From NCBI GenBank assembly GCA_946626905.1, contig CAMOVA010000004.1, forward strand, positions 1 to 27,690: a DNA stretch of 27,690 nucleotides. The letters are read 5' to 3'. A program made the translations under genes and the position numbers. The DNA comes from an uncultured Bacillota bacterium. Its GTDB lineage: Bacteria > Bacillota_I > Bacilli_A > RF39 > UBA660. This document shows positions 1 to 7,709 of this stretch, one piece after another. Below the pieces are notes generated by a model that was given only the letters and a program-made list of their open reading frames with translations, made no database searches and was not told the origin of the DNA. The stretch's first letter is position 1, and each line of letters begins with the position of its first letter.

Positions 1-582
1 GATGTACATAAGAATGATAATCAATCATTATTTGGTATAGTTCAAGGTGGAGAATATGAAGATTTAAGAAAATATTCAGCAGAAGAAACTGTTAAAATGG
101 ATTTTGATGGATATAGTATTGGTGGTACAAGTGTTGGTGAAGATAAAGAAACAATGTATAAGATGATAGATTATGCAGTTAAATATTTACCAGAAGATAA
201 ACCTAGATATTTAATGGGTGTAGGAGATCCAGTAGATATATTAGAGGGTGTTGAAAGAGGAATAGATATGTTTGACTGTGTTTTACCAACACGTATAGCA
301 CGTCATGGTAATGCTTTTACTAAAACAGGTAAGATAAATATAAAAAATGCTAAATATAAAGAAGATTTTACTCCTTTAGATGATTGTGATTGTTATGCTT
401 GCCGTAATTATACAAAAGCATATATTAGACATTTAATAGTTGCTAATGAAACATTTGGGCAACGTTTGCTTTCAATACATAATATTAGATTTTTAATTAA
501 ATTAACTGAAGACATAAGAGAAGCTATTAAAGAAGATAGATTTAAAGAATTTAAAGAAGAATTTTTAAATACATACAAATAA
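1..582 (+). CDS. tgt: Queuine tRNA-ribosyltransferase (Tgt), 3' part only
   Basis: This is the C-terminal part (193 codons) of bacterial tRNA-guanine transglycosylase. The reading frame is open from base 1, so the start lies outside the window. The enzyme exchanges G34 of GUN-anticodon tRNAs for preQ1 in the queuosine pathway. Visible Tgt hallmarks are LFGIVQGG near the left edge, GGTSVGE, RYLMGVGDP, and the segment DMFDCVLPTR, whose Asp corresponds to the catalytic nucleophile. The C-terminal zinc site is intact: the Cys-x-Cys-x2-Cys cluster in DCDCYACRNY and the following His in IRHL. The gene ends with TAA in the arm of a hairpin shared with the convergent gene. No yajC or queA is visible on this side. 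Identification is firm. Confidence 0.97.
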   Translation, partial: DVHKNDNQSLFGIVQGGEYEDLRKYSAEETVKMDFDGYSIGGTSVGEDKETMYKMIDYAVKYLPEDKPRYLMGVGDPVDILEGVERGIDMFDCVLPTRIARHGNAFTKTGKINIKNAKYKEDFTPLDDCDCYACRNYTKAYIRHLIVANETFGQRLLSIHNIRFLIKLTEDIREAIKEDRFKEFKEEFLNTYK

Positions 583-605
583 AAAAGAGTTTAACTCTTT
601 TTTTT
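581..605. terminator. Bidirectional terminator between tgt and the DUF3792 gene
   Basis: An AAAAAAGAG / CTCTTTTTT hairpin with loop TTTAA sits between two convergent genes. Its A- and T-flanks can act as a T-run in either direction. The stop codons of both genes lie in or beside the hairpin. Confidence 0.85.
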
Positions 606-953
606 GCTTATTCCAATCATACTTCCTGCCATAGAACTTACAATTATTATTACATAGTATAACAACATTTTTATATTTAAAGATGTTTTTAATAATAGTG
701 TTAATATAAAAAATATAGTTATTAAAATGATTCCTTGTTTTATTCCTTCTAGCCAACCTTTCTTTTTAGTATTTTTACCAACTATGAAGCCACCTATTAT
801 AACAGATATAATAATAACTATTATTTTTAAAGTAGAAATAGTTTGTTCTTTAACAATATCAAAATAAGATAGTACAGTAATTAGTGTGGTTAATACTAAT
901 AAAGATACAAAAGTGTAAGCAATACTTTTTAAAACAGTTTTTAAATATTTCAT
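591..953 (-). CDS. TIGR04086/DUF3792 family small membrane protein
   Basis: This 120-aa integral membrane protein has four hydrophobic segments, at about residues 8-30, 41-59, 70-86 and 94-113. A conserved-looking GGFIVGKNTKKKGWLEGIKQG block lies between the second and third. The four-helix layout, the length and the position next to tgt fit the TIGR04086 (DUF3792) family of Firmicutes, whose function is unknown. The start is supported by an AGGAGG ribosome binding site a few bases upstream. The gene is convergent with tgt and divergent from the DUF421 gene; a weak CATATT on the minus strand at 977-972 is the only -10 candidate. Assignment rests on topology, length and context. Confidence 0.7.
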   Translation of the reverse strand: MKYLKTVLKSIAYTFVSLLVLTTLITVLSYFDIVKEQTISTLKIIVIIISVIIGGFIVGKNTKKKGWLEGIKQGIILITIFFILTLLLKTSLNIKMLLYYVIIIVSSMAGSMIGISKKKS

Positions 954-1002
954 AATATCCTCCTATTTAAAAATATGAGTGAATAATTTTTTTATGAAAA
1001 TA

Positions 1003-1008
1003 CATAAT
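1003..1008 (+). promoter_or_regulatory. Probable -10 box of the DUF421 gene
   Basis: CATAAT ends 15 nt before the preferred start codon at 1024. The spacing matches several other promoters in this window. No convincing -35 is visible. Confidence 0.45.
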
Positions 1009-1023
1009 AAAATAGGTGATAAT

Positions 1024-1653
1024 ATGTTTATATCTGTTTTATTTAAAACAATATTTTTATATTTTTTTATAGTTACTGCTTATAGAATTATGGGTAAGAA
1101 AGAAGTAGGAGAATTAAGTATAATTGATTTAATTGTTACAATTTTGATTGCTGATTTCGCAGCTATATGTATTGAAAACTATAATAAATCTTTTTTAGTT
1201 TCATTAATACCTATAGTAACAATAGTGATAATGCAGATAGGATTAAGTTATTTTTCTTTAAAAAGTAATAAGTTTAGAAATTTAATTGAAGGGAAACCTA
1301 GTGTTATTATAAAAGCAGGTAAAATTTGTTTTAAAGAAATGTCTAAAATACGTTATAGTTTAGATGATTTAATTAGTCAATTAAGAGATAAGGGTATTAA
1401 AAGTATAGAAGAAGTTGATTATGCAGTATTAGAAAATAGTGGGACATTATCTGTTTTTCCTAATGAAAAAAATTATCCGATGCCTATAATTTTAGATGGA
1501 GTAATTGATTATAATGTTTTAAAAGAAATTAATAAAACAAGTTTGTGGTTACATAAAATACTAGCTGATAGAGATATAAAATTAGAAGATGTTTTTTATG
1601 CTTTTTATTCTTCTGATAAAACTTATATAATAAAAAAGAGTGATTTAATTTAA
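1024..1653 (+). CDS. DUF421 (YetF-family) membrane protein
   Basis: From ATG 1024 this is a 209-aa protein. Three N-terminal hydrophobic helices (about 4-23, 33-51 and 57-75) are followed by a soluble domain. The sequence YRIMGKKEVGELSIIDLIVTILIADFA is split across helices 1-2 as in the DUF421/YetF family (Bacillus YetF, YrbG, YdfR), and the C-terminal domain has the family pattern GKPSVIIKAG, RYSLDDLISQLRDKGI and VDYAVLENSGTLSV. The biochemical role is not established; family members have been linked to envelope and spore-membrane functions. An upstream GTG at 979 in the same frame is less likely, because AGGTGA (1014-1019) sits directly before ATG 1024 and family members start near this helix. 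No terminator follows; nfo has its own -10 box about 10 bases after the stop. Confidence 0.88.
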   Translation: MFISVLFKTIFLYFFIVTAYRIMGKKEVGELSIIDLIVTILIADFAAICIENYNKSFLVSLIPIVTIVIMQIGLSYFSLKSNKFRNLIEGKPSVIIKAGKICFKEMSKIRYSLDDLISQLRDKGIKSIEEVDYAVLENSGTLSVFPNEKNYPMPIILDGVIDYNVLKEINKTSLWLHKILADRDIKLEDVFYAFYSSDKTYIIKKSDLI

Positions 1654-1659
1654 TTTGCA

Positions 1660-1679
1660 TGTTATAATTAATTAGGTGG
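1660..1679 (+). promoter_or_regulatory. Extended -10 promoter and SD of nfo
   Basis: TGTTATAAT (TATAAT at 1663-1668) is an extended -10 box. The predicted transcription start near 1675 falls inside the AGGTGG ribosome binding site (1674-1679), giving a leader of only about 10 nt. The -35 region is poor. Confidence 0.65.
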
Positions 1680-1684
1680 TAAAA

Positions 1685-2590
1685 ATGGATAAATTGATTA
1701 TAGGATCACATGTATCATATAAAACAGACGAAGGATTAATTGGTAGCGTTAAAGAAGCTATAAGTTATGGAGAAACTACTTTTATGTTTTATACAGGAGC
1801 TCCACAAAATACTAATAGATCTCCTATTGATAAAGATAAAACAAAAAAGGCAATTGAGTTAATGAAAGAGAACAATATTGATCTTAAAAATGTTGTTGTA
1901 CATGCTCCTTATATAATAAATCCAGCAAATTATAATAATAGAGATTTTTGTATTAGTTTTTTAAAACAAGAAATTAAAAGAGTAGAAGAATTTGGTGTAA
2001 CTAAATTAGTATTACATCCTGGAAGTCATGTTGGTGCTGGAATAGAAGAAGGAATTAAAAATATCATAAGTGTATTAAATGAAACATTAGATGCTTCAAC
2101 AAATGTTGATGTTTGTTTAGAAACTATGGCTGGTAAAGGTAGTGAACTTGGTACAAGTTTTGAACAATTAAAACAAATAATTGATGGTGTTAAATATAAT
2201 GACAAGCTTAAAGTGTGTTTAGATACTTGTCATATTAGTGATGCTGGATATGATTTAAATGATTTTGATCAAGTATTAAATGAATTTGATAATATTATTG
2301 GTCTACAAAAATTAGCTTGTATTCATGTCAATGATAGTAAAAATATAAAAGGTTCACATAAAGATAGACATGAAAATATAGGTCTTGGTACTATTGGTTT
2401 TTCTAATTTACTTAATGTTATTTATAATGAAAAATTAGTTAATATTCCTAAAATTTTAGAAACACCATATGTTACTGATATTGATACTAACAAAAGAGCT
2501 TATCCACCATTTAAGTTTGAAATAAACATGATAAAAGAAAAGAAAATGAATTATGATTTAGTAGAAGATGTTCGTAATTATTATAATTAA
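1685..2590 (+). CDS. nfo: Deoxyribonuclease IV / endonuclease IV (AP endonuclease)
   Basis: This 301-aa Nfo-family enzyme cleaves the phosphodiester bond 5' of abasic sites in base excision repair, using a three-metal zinc centre. The TIM-barrel metal ligands of the family are visible in order: His in VHAPY, His in LHPGSH, Glu in CLETMAGKGSE, Asp and His in DTCHISDAGYD, His in CIHVNDSK, Asp and His in DRHENIG, and Glu in LETPY. Length is close to normal for bacterial Nfo (about 280-300). The start is ATG 1685. An in-frame GTG at 1676 lies inside the ribosome binding site AGGTGG and would give a spurious MVK extension. A hairpin terminator overlaps the last codons. Confidence 0.96.
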   Translation: MDKLIIGSHVSYKTDEGLIGSVKEAISYGETTFMFYTGAPQNTNRSPIDKDKTKKAIELMKENNIDLKNVVVHAPYIINPANYNNRDFCISFLKQEIKRVEEFGVTKLVLHPGSHVGAGIEEGIKNIISVLNETLDASTNVDVCLETMAGKGSELGTSFEQLKQIIDGVKYNDKLKVCLDTCHISDAGYDLNDFDQVLNEFDNIIGLQKLACIHVNDSKNIKGSHKDRHENIGLGTIGFSNLLNVIYNEKLVNIPKILETPYVTDIDTNKRAYPPFKFEINMIKEKKMNYDLVEDVRNYYN

Positions 2591-2605
2591 GAATATCTTT
2601 TTTTT
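2567..2605 (+). terminator. Terminator at the end of nfo
   Basis: GATGTTC (2567-2573) pairs with GAATATC (2591-2597, one G-U). Inside lies the near-palindrome TAATTATTATAATTA. Eight T residues follow. The hairpin includes the nfo stop codon. Confidence 0.7.
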
Positions 2606-2607
2606 AC

Positions 2608-2636
2608 TTGTTTTTTTCAAAAATAAATATTATAAT
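2608..2636 (+). promoter_or_regulatory. Promoter of rny
   Basis: TTGTTT (2608-2613), a 17-bp spacer and TATAAT (2631-2636) form a plausible SigA promoter. Transcription would start near 2643, inside a 9-bp inverted repeat. Confidence 0.6.
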
Positions 2637-2638
2637 TA

Positions 2639-2661
2639 AATTGGTAATATATTTACCAATT
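2639..2661. repeat. Inverted repeat at the rny transcription start
   Basis: AATTGGTAA (2639-2647) and TTACCAATT (2653-2661) are perfect inverted 9-mers around TATAT. The repeat begins 3 bp after the -10 box and spans the predicted start site. It could be an operator or a hairpin at the mRNA 5' end; there is no T-run, so it is not a terminator. Confidence 0.65.
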
Positions 2662-2679
2662 GGAATATGGAGGTAATTT

Positions 2680-4233
2680 ATGGATAGTATACTTTTCTCC
2701 ATAATACTAGTTTTAATTGGACTTTTTGTTGGAATAATTACTATGATTATTTTCAACTATATTAAAAATGCCTCTGCAGAATCTAAAGCAAATAGAATGA
2801 TAGAAAAGGCTAAGAAAGAAGCCGAAAAAGCAAAAAGAGATAGTATTGTAGAAGCAAGAGAGGAATCTCATCGTATAAAAGTAGACACAGATAATTATAT
2901 CAAAGAAAAGAAAGAAGAAATTAAAGAATCTGAAGATAGATTATTAGCACGTGAAGAAAACATCGATAGAAGAGATCAAAACATGCAAAAACGTGAACAA
3001 CTTTTAGATGAAAAAGAAAATAATCTTTTAAAGAAGCAAAAAGATATTCAAAATGAACAAGTAAAAGTGGAAGAGATAAAAAAACAACAAATAGATGAAT
3101 TAGAAAAAGTATCTGGTTTATCTAAAAAAGATGCTAAAGAAATGGTTCTTAAAAAAGTAGAAGAAATGATGAATCTTGAAATAGCAAGTTACATCAAAGA
3201 AAGAGAAACAGAAGCAAAATTAGAAGCTGATAAAAAAGCAAAAGAAATGTTAGTTTCTTGTATGCAAAGATATGCTGCTGATGTTTCGAATGAACAAACA
3301 GTTACAGTTGTAGAACTACCAAATGATGAAATGAAAGGTAGAATTATTGGTAGAGAAGGAAGAAATATTAGAACAATAGAAGCTGTTACAGGAGTTGATT
3401 TAATAATTGATGATACTCCAGAAGCTATTGTTTTATCTTCATTTGATCCATATCGTAGAGAAATCGCAAGAGTTACACTAGAAACATTAATTAAGGATGG
3501 AAGAATTCATCCAACTAGAATAGAAGAATTATATGATAAAGTAACTAATGATATGAATGTTAAAATAAGAGAATATGGTGAGTCTGCATTATTTGAATTA
3601 GGGCTTACTAAAATGGATCCAGAGTTAATGGAGTTAGTTGGTAAATTACATTTTAGAACAAGTTTTGGTCAAAATGTTTTACAACATTCTCTTGAAGTTG
3701 CACAACTTTCTGGTTTATTAGCTGCTGAAATGGGTGAAAATGAAAACTTAGCTAAAAGAGCTGGACTTTTACACGATATAGGAAAAGCTATTGACCATGA
3801 AGTAGAAGGAAGTCATGTTACATTAGGTAGTGATATTGCTAAAAAATATAAAGAAAATGATACAGTTATAAATGCTATTGAATCACATCATGGTGATACA
3901 GATGCAACTAGTGTTATTTCAGTAATTGTAGCAATCGCAGATGCATTATCCGCATCTCGTCCAGGTGCAAGAAATGATTCTTTAGAAAACTATATTAAGC
4001 GTTTAGAGGATCTAGAAAAAATCGCAACTGATACAGATGGTGTAGAAAAATCTTATGCTGTACAAGCAGGTAGAGAAATAAGAGTAATTGTAAAACCTGA
4101 AGAAATAGATGATTTAGGAAGTTATAAAATAGCTCGCGATATTAAGAATAAAATTGAAGAAAATCTTCAATATCCTGGAACAATTAAAGTTACAGTAATA
4201 AGAGAAACAAGGGCCATTGAAGAAGCAAAATAA
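2680..4233 (+). CDS. rny: Ribonuclease Y
   Basis: This 517-aa protein has the full RNase Y layout and the usual length of about 520. A single N-terminal membrane anchor (about 4-26) is followed by a long Lys/Glu-rich coiled coil (about 30-160). A KH RNA-binding domain carries GRIIGREGRNIRTIEAVTG, and an HD phosphohydrolase domain carries HSLEVAQL and LLHDIGKAID, including the HD metal-binding pair. RNase Y is the membrane-bound endoribonuclease that initiates mRNA decay in many Firmicutes and works with other degradosome proteins. The start ATG is preceded by GGAGG. The gene is monocistronic, with a promoter upstream and a hairpin terminator right after the stop. Its leader holds the inverted repeat at 2639-2661, which may matter for regulation. 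Confidence 0.98.
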   Translation: MDSILFSIILVLIGLFVGIITMIIFNYIKNASAESKANRMIEKAKKEAEKAKRDSIVEAREESHRIKVDTDNYIKEKKEEIKESEDRLLAREENIDRRDQNMQKREQLLDEKENNLLKKQKDIQNEQVKVEEIKKQQIDELEKVSGLSKKDAKEMVLKKVEEMMNLEIASYIKERETEAKLEADKKAKEMLVSCMQRYAADVSNEQTVTVVELPNDEMKGRIIGREGRNIRTIEAVTGVDLIIDDTPEAIVLSSFDPYRREIARVTLETLIKDGRIHPTRIEELYDKVTNDMNVKIREYGESALFELGLTKMDPELMELVGKLHFRTSFGQNVLQHSLEVAQLSGLLAAEMGENENLAKRAGLLHDIGKAIDHEVEGSHVTLGSDIAKKYKENDTVINAIESHHGDTDATSVISVIVAIADALSASRPGARNDSLENYIKRLEDLEKIATDTDGVEKSYAVQAGREIRVIVKPEEIDDLGSYKIARDIKNKIEENLQYPGTIKVTVIRETRAIEEAK

Positions 4234-4236
4234 AAT

Positions 4237-4268
4237 AAAAAAATATAGGAAAAGCCTATATTTTTTTT
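4237..4268 (+). terminator. Terminator of rny
   Basis: An A-rich arm ending ATATAGG pairs with CCTATAT around AAAAG and is followed by a run of T residues. Confidence 0.88.
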
Positions 4269-4279
4269 ATTTTTTATTT

Positions 4280-4297
4280 TATAATAGTAATAGGTGA
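4280..4297 (+). promoter_or_regulatory. -10 box and SD of the pgk operon
   Basis: TATAAT (4280-4285) lies 16 nt before the pgk ATG, with AGGTGA (4292-4297) in between. The predicted transcription start almost coincides with the ribosome binding site. The box sits about 10 bp after the rny terminator T-run. Confidence 0.6.
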
Positions 4298-4301
4298 AAA
4301 T

Positions 4302-5483
4302 ATGAAAAAAACTATCAGAGATTATGAATTAGAAAATAAAAAAGTTATTATTAGAGTTGATTTTAATGTTCCAATAAGTGATGGTAAAATTACTGATGAT
4401 AATAGAATTATTCAAAGTTTAGATACAATTAAATATGCGAAAGAACAAGGCGCTAAAATTATATTAATGTCTCACTTGGGTAGAATAAAAAGTGAAGAAG
4501 ATAAAGAAAAAAATTCTTTAAAAATAGTTGCTTCATATTTAAGTAAAATATTAAATGATGATGTTTTATTTTCTGAGTCAACTAGAGGAGATGAATTAGA
4601 AGATCTTATTAATAATTTAAATCCTGGTGAAATAGTGTTAATGGAAAATACTAGATATGAAGATTTAGATGGAAATAAAGAAAGTTCTAATGATCCTGAA
4701 CTTGGTGAGTATTGGGCAAGTTTAGGAGACATTTTTATAAATGATGCATTTGGTACAAGTCATAGATCACATGCTTCAAATGTAGGAATCGCATCTCATT
4801 TACCTAGTGGTATTGGTTTTTTAATTGAAAAAGAATTGAATGCATTAAGTGTTTTAGATAATCCTGAAAGACCATTTGTAGTTATTTTAGGAGGATCTAA
4901 AGTTAGTGATAAAATAGGTGTTATAAAAAATCTAGTAAATGTAGCTGACTATATATTAATAGGTGGAGGAATGGCATATACATTTTTAAAAGCTAGTGGT
5001 TTATCTATTGGTAAATCATTATTAGATAGTGAAAATATTTCTTTCTGTGAAGAAATGTTAAATAAATATAGAGATAAACTTATATTACCTATAGATAGTG
5101 TTAATGCTAAAGAAATAAGCGAAAATGCAAGTACTAATGAATGTTTTATTTCTGATATAAAAGAAGATGATATAGGACTAGATATAGGTCATTCAACTAT
5201 TAAACTATTTAAACAATATTTAAATGACAGTAAAACTGTTATATGGAATGGTCCAGTTGGATATAGTGAAATAGAACAATTTAGTAATGGTACTAAAGAG
5301 TTATGTGAAGCACTTAAAAATATAGATGCTATTAAAATTATAGGTGGTGGAGATACTGCTGCTGCTGTTATTAATTTTGGATTTAAAGATGCATTTAATC
5401 ATATATCAACAGGAGGTGGAGCATCACTTGAATATCTTGAAGGAAAAAGTCTTCCAGGTATAGAAATTATTAGTGATAAGTAA
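4302..5483 (+). CDS. pgk: Phosphoglycerate kinase
   Basis: This 393-aa Pgk has the standard bacterial length. It transfers the acyl phosphate of 1,3-bisphosphoglycerate to ADP in the ATP-forming half of glycolysis. Diagnostic segments are RVDFNVP near residue 20, SHLGR in the substrate-binding domain, ENTRYEDLDGNKES, GGSKVSDKIG, GGGMAYTFL, WNGPVG and, near the C-terminus, the nucleotide-binding GGGDTAAA and STGGGASLEYLEG. It is the first gene of an operon with a flippase-like protein, a GT4 glycosyltransferase and tpiA. The next gene begins one base after the stop, so translational coupling is likely. No gap gene is seen upstream; the preceding gene rny has its own terminator. Confidence 0.98.
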   Translation: MKKTIRDYELENKKVIIRVDFNVPISDGKITDDNRIIQSLDTIKYAKEQGAKIILMSHLGRIKSEEDKEKNSLKIVASYLSKILNDDVLFSESTRGDELEDLINNLNPGEIVLMENTRYEDLDGNKESSNDPELGEYWASLGDIFINDAFGTSHRSHASNVGIASHLPSGIGFLIEKELNALSVLDNPERPFVVILGGSKVSDKIGVIKNLVNVADYILIGGGMAYTFLKASGLSIGKSLLDSENISFCEEMLNKYRDKLILPIDSVNAKEISENASTNECFISDIKEDDIGLDIGHSTIKLFKQYLNDSKTVIWNGPVGYSEIEQFSNGTKELCEALKNIDAIKIIGGGDTAAAVINFGFKDAFNHISTGGGASLEYLEGKSLPGIEIISDK

Positions 5484-5484
5484 A

Positions 5485-6498
5485 ATGAAAAAGAAGAGTA
5501 AGTTTTTAAATTATATTTTATTATTTGGTGTAACATGTATAGTTTTATATTTTTCTTTAAAAGATAATTATAAAGAAATTTTAAAAGTAGTTAGAACTTT
5601 AAATAAGGGATGGTTATTAGTTGCATTTTTCTTAATAACATCTTATTGGTTTTTTAAAGCAATCGCACTTAAAAGTATAATAAAGAAATTTAAGCGAGGT
5701 TATAAGTTTAGACATGCATTTAAATTTATTTTACAAATTAATTTCTTTAATGCAATTACACCATTTTCAAGTGGTGGACAACCTTTTGAAATTTATTATT
5801 TGAAAAAAGAAAAGATTAAATTAGCTGATGTTACTACAATAGTTATTGAACAATTTGTTGTATATCAAGTTGCTTTAGTATTACTAGGATTAATCGCAAT
5901 TATATCAAATCATATTTTTGGTATATTCCCTAATAGTAGTATTTTAAAACATTTAGTAACTTTAGGATTTATAATAAATACTTTAGTTACAGTAGTATTA
6001 TTTATGTTAGCATTTACTACTAAGACTAATAAATTTATTATTAATAAGTTTATTGATATTGGTTATAAATTAAAATTAATTAAAGACAAAGAAAAGAAAT
6101 CAAAACATGTTAATACATATATAATGGATTTACATGATGGTACTAAAAAATTACTAGAAAATAAAAAAGCATTTGCTGGAATGATTTTAGCTAATTTTAT
6201 GGGACTTGTTTGTTTATATTTAGTTCCATTAGCAATCATATATGCAACTGGCGATTATAATAGTGTTAATGGTTTAACATGTATTATAGCTTCTGCATAT
6301 GTAATGCTTATTGGTTCATTTGTTCCAATTCCTGGTGGTACAGGAGGACTTGAATATGGATTTATTAGTTTCTATGGCTATTTCATAAAAGGTACAAGTT
6401 TAACTGCAGTAATGATAACTTGGAGATTTATTACATATTATATTCCTATGATAATAGGAGCGCTTGCTGTTAATGTTAAAAAAAGAGGTGAAGTATGA
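5485..6498 (+). CDS. Flippase-like (UPF0104 / LPG synthase TM-domain) membrane protein
   Basis: This 337-aa polytopic membrane protein belongs to the YbhN/UPF0104 group related to the transmembrane half of MprF. It has about eight hydrophobic segments. The family signature is seen in NAITPFSSGGQPFEIYYLKK (about residues 88-110) and FVPIPGGTGGLEYGF near residue 290, the two glycine/proline-rich motifs of flippase-like domains. The soluble lysyltransferase domain of true MprF is absent. Family members are thought to move lipids or lipid-linked sugars across the membrane. The start ATG 5485 is preferred over an in-frame GTG at 5473, because GTGAT at 5473-5477 looks like the ribosome binding site. 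The stop overlaps the glycosyltransferase start by ATGA, so the two are probably a functional pair in glycolipid synthesis and translocation (inference). Confidence 0.88.
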   Translation: MKKKSKFLNYILLFGVTCIVLYFSLKDNYKEILKVVRTLNKGWLLVAFFLITSYWFFKAIALKSIIKKFKRGYKFRHAFKFILQINFFNAITPFSSGGQPFEIYYLKKEKIKLADVTTIVIEQFVVYQVALVLLGLIAIISNHIFGIFPNSSILKHLVTLGFIINTLVTVVLFMLAFTTKTNKFIINKFIDIGYKLKLIKDKEKKSKHVNTYIMDLHDGTKKLLENKKAFAGMILANFMGLVCLYLVPLAIIYATGDYNSVNGLTCIIASAYVMLIGSFVPIPGGTGGLEYGFISFYGYFIKGTSLTAVMITWRFITYYIPMIIGALAVNVKKRGEV

Positions 6499-7709
6499 GA
6501 ATAGGTATATTTACTGATACATATCCTCCATACATAAATGGAGTATCAACAAGTATAGCAATGCTTGAAAAAGGTTTAAGAGAAATGGGACATGAAGTTT
6601 TCATTGTTACTGTTAATCCAGAAAATATGTCTTATAAATATGAAGATGATGAAAGAATTATAAGAATACCTGGTATTCCTATAGGAATCTATGATTATAG
6701 ATTAACTGGAATATATCCTTTAAGAGCAATCAATAAAATAAAAAAATGGGATCTTGATATAATTCATTCTCACACTGAATTTGGAGTAGGAACTTTCGCA
6801 AGAATAGTCGCAAAACAATTTAATATTCCATTAGTTCATACATATCATACTATGTATGAAGATTATGTATATTATATAACTAAAGGATATTTTGATAAAT
6901 CAAGTAAGAAGATTGTTGAATATTTAACAAAATTCTATTGTGACAAAACAGCTAAAGCACTTATTGTCCCAAGTCAAAAAACATATGATATGTTTAAACA
7001 AAAATATAAATTTGATAAAGATATTCATATTGTTCCAACAGGGATTGATATCGATAGATTTAAAAAAGAAAAGATAGATAAACAAGAATTAGAATCATTA
7101 AAGAAAGAATTAGGTATTAAAAAAGATGATTTTGTTATTCTATTTGTTGGTAGAATTGCACAAGAAAAGAATATAGATTTACTATTAAAAAGCCATGTAA
7201 AAATAATTGGAAAACATCCTAATGCTAAATTAGTAATAGTTGGTAGTGGACCTGATTATGAACATTACATAGAAATGGCTAAAAAATTAAAAATAGATAG
7301 TAATGTTATATTTACAAGTTCAATACCTTGGGAAGAAATTCCAATTTATTATGCATTAGGAGATGTATTCACAACCGCATCTAATACAGAAACACAAGGT
7401 TTAACTTTAATAGAAGCAATGGCTGGAAGTGTACCAGTTGTATGTTTAAAAGATAAAAGTTTTGAAGATATATTATTAGATGGTAAAAATGGTAAATACT
7501 TTACTAATGAATCAGAGTATATCTCAAGCATGAATTATTTAATAGAAAATCCTAGTGATTTAGAAACTATGAGTGAACAAGCTAGAATTACTAGTGAAAT
7601 GCATTCAATTGGATTCTTTGCTAAAAGTGTTCTAAATGTTTATAAAGAAGCAATAGGTGTAGAGAAAAAAGGTTTCTTAGATAGAATAAAAGAGAAGATT
7701 AGAAAATGA
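6495..7709 (+). CDS. GT4 glycosyltransferase, diacylglycerol glucosyltransferase-like
   Basis: This 404-aa GT-B fold glycosyltransferase of family 4 starts with GIFTDTYPPYINGVSTSI, the acceptor-side glycine loop typical of the alpha-monoglucosyldiacylglycerol synthase branch (Acholeplasma MGS, streptococcal LafA). The donor-binding half has FVGRIAQEKNIDLL (about 217-230), VIVGSGPD (about 248-254) and the E-x7-E retaining-GT4 motif at E299 and E307. Such enzymes transfer glucose from UDP-glucose to diacylglycerol on the inner leaflet, making the base lipid of glycolipids and lipoteichoic acid anchors. The lysine-rich C-terminal tail (GFLDRIKEKIRK) could form an amphipathic membrane contact. 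ATGA overlaps on both sides tie it to the flippase-like gene and to tpiA. PimA-like mannosyltransferases are an alternative; the exact sugar and acceptor are inferred. Confidence 0.85.
   Translation: MRIGIFTDTYPPYINGVSTSIAMLEKGLREMGHEVFIVTVNPENMSYKYEDDERIIRIPGIPIGIYDYRLTGIYPLRAINKIKKWDLDIIHSHTEFGVGTFARIVAKQFNIPLVHTYHTMYEDYVYYITKGYFDKSSKKIVEYLTKFYCDKTAKALIVPSQKTYDMFKQKYKFDKDIHIVPTGIDIDRFKKEKIDKQELESLKKELGIKKDDFVILFVGRIAQEKNIDLLLKSHVKIIGKHPNAKLVIVGSGPDYEHYIEMAKKLKIDSNVIFTSSIPWEEIPIYYALGDVFTTASNTETQGLTLIEAMAGSVPVVCLKDKSFEDILLDGKNGKYFTNESEYISSMNYLIENPSDLETMSEQARITSEMHSIGFFAKSVLNVYKEAIGVEKKGFLDRIKEKIRK

Noticed and set aside
1676..1684. GTG start for nfo, three codons upstream
   Set aside because: The GTG is part of the AGGTGG ribosome binding site; ATG 1685 is correctly spaced.
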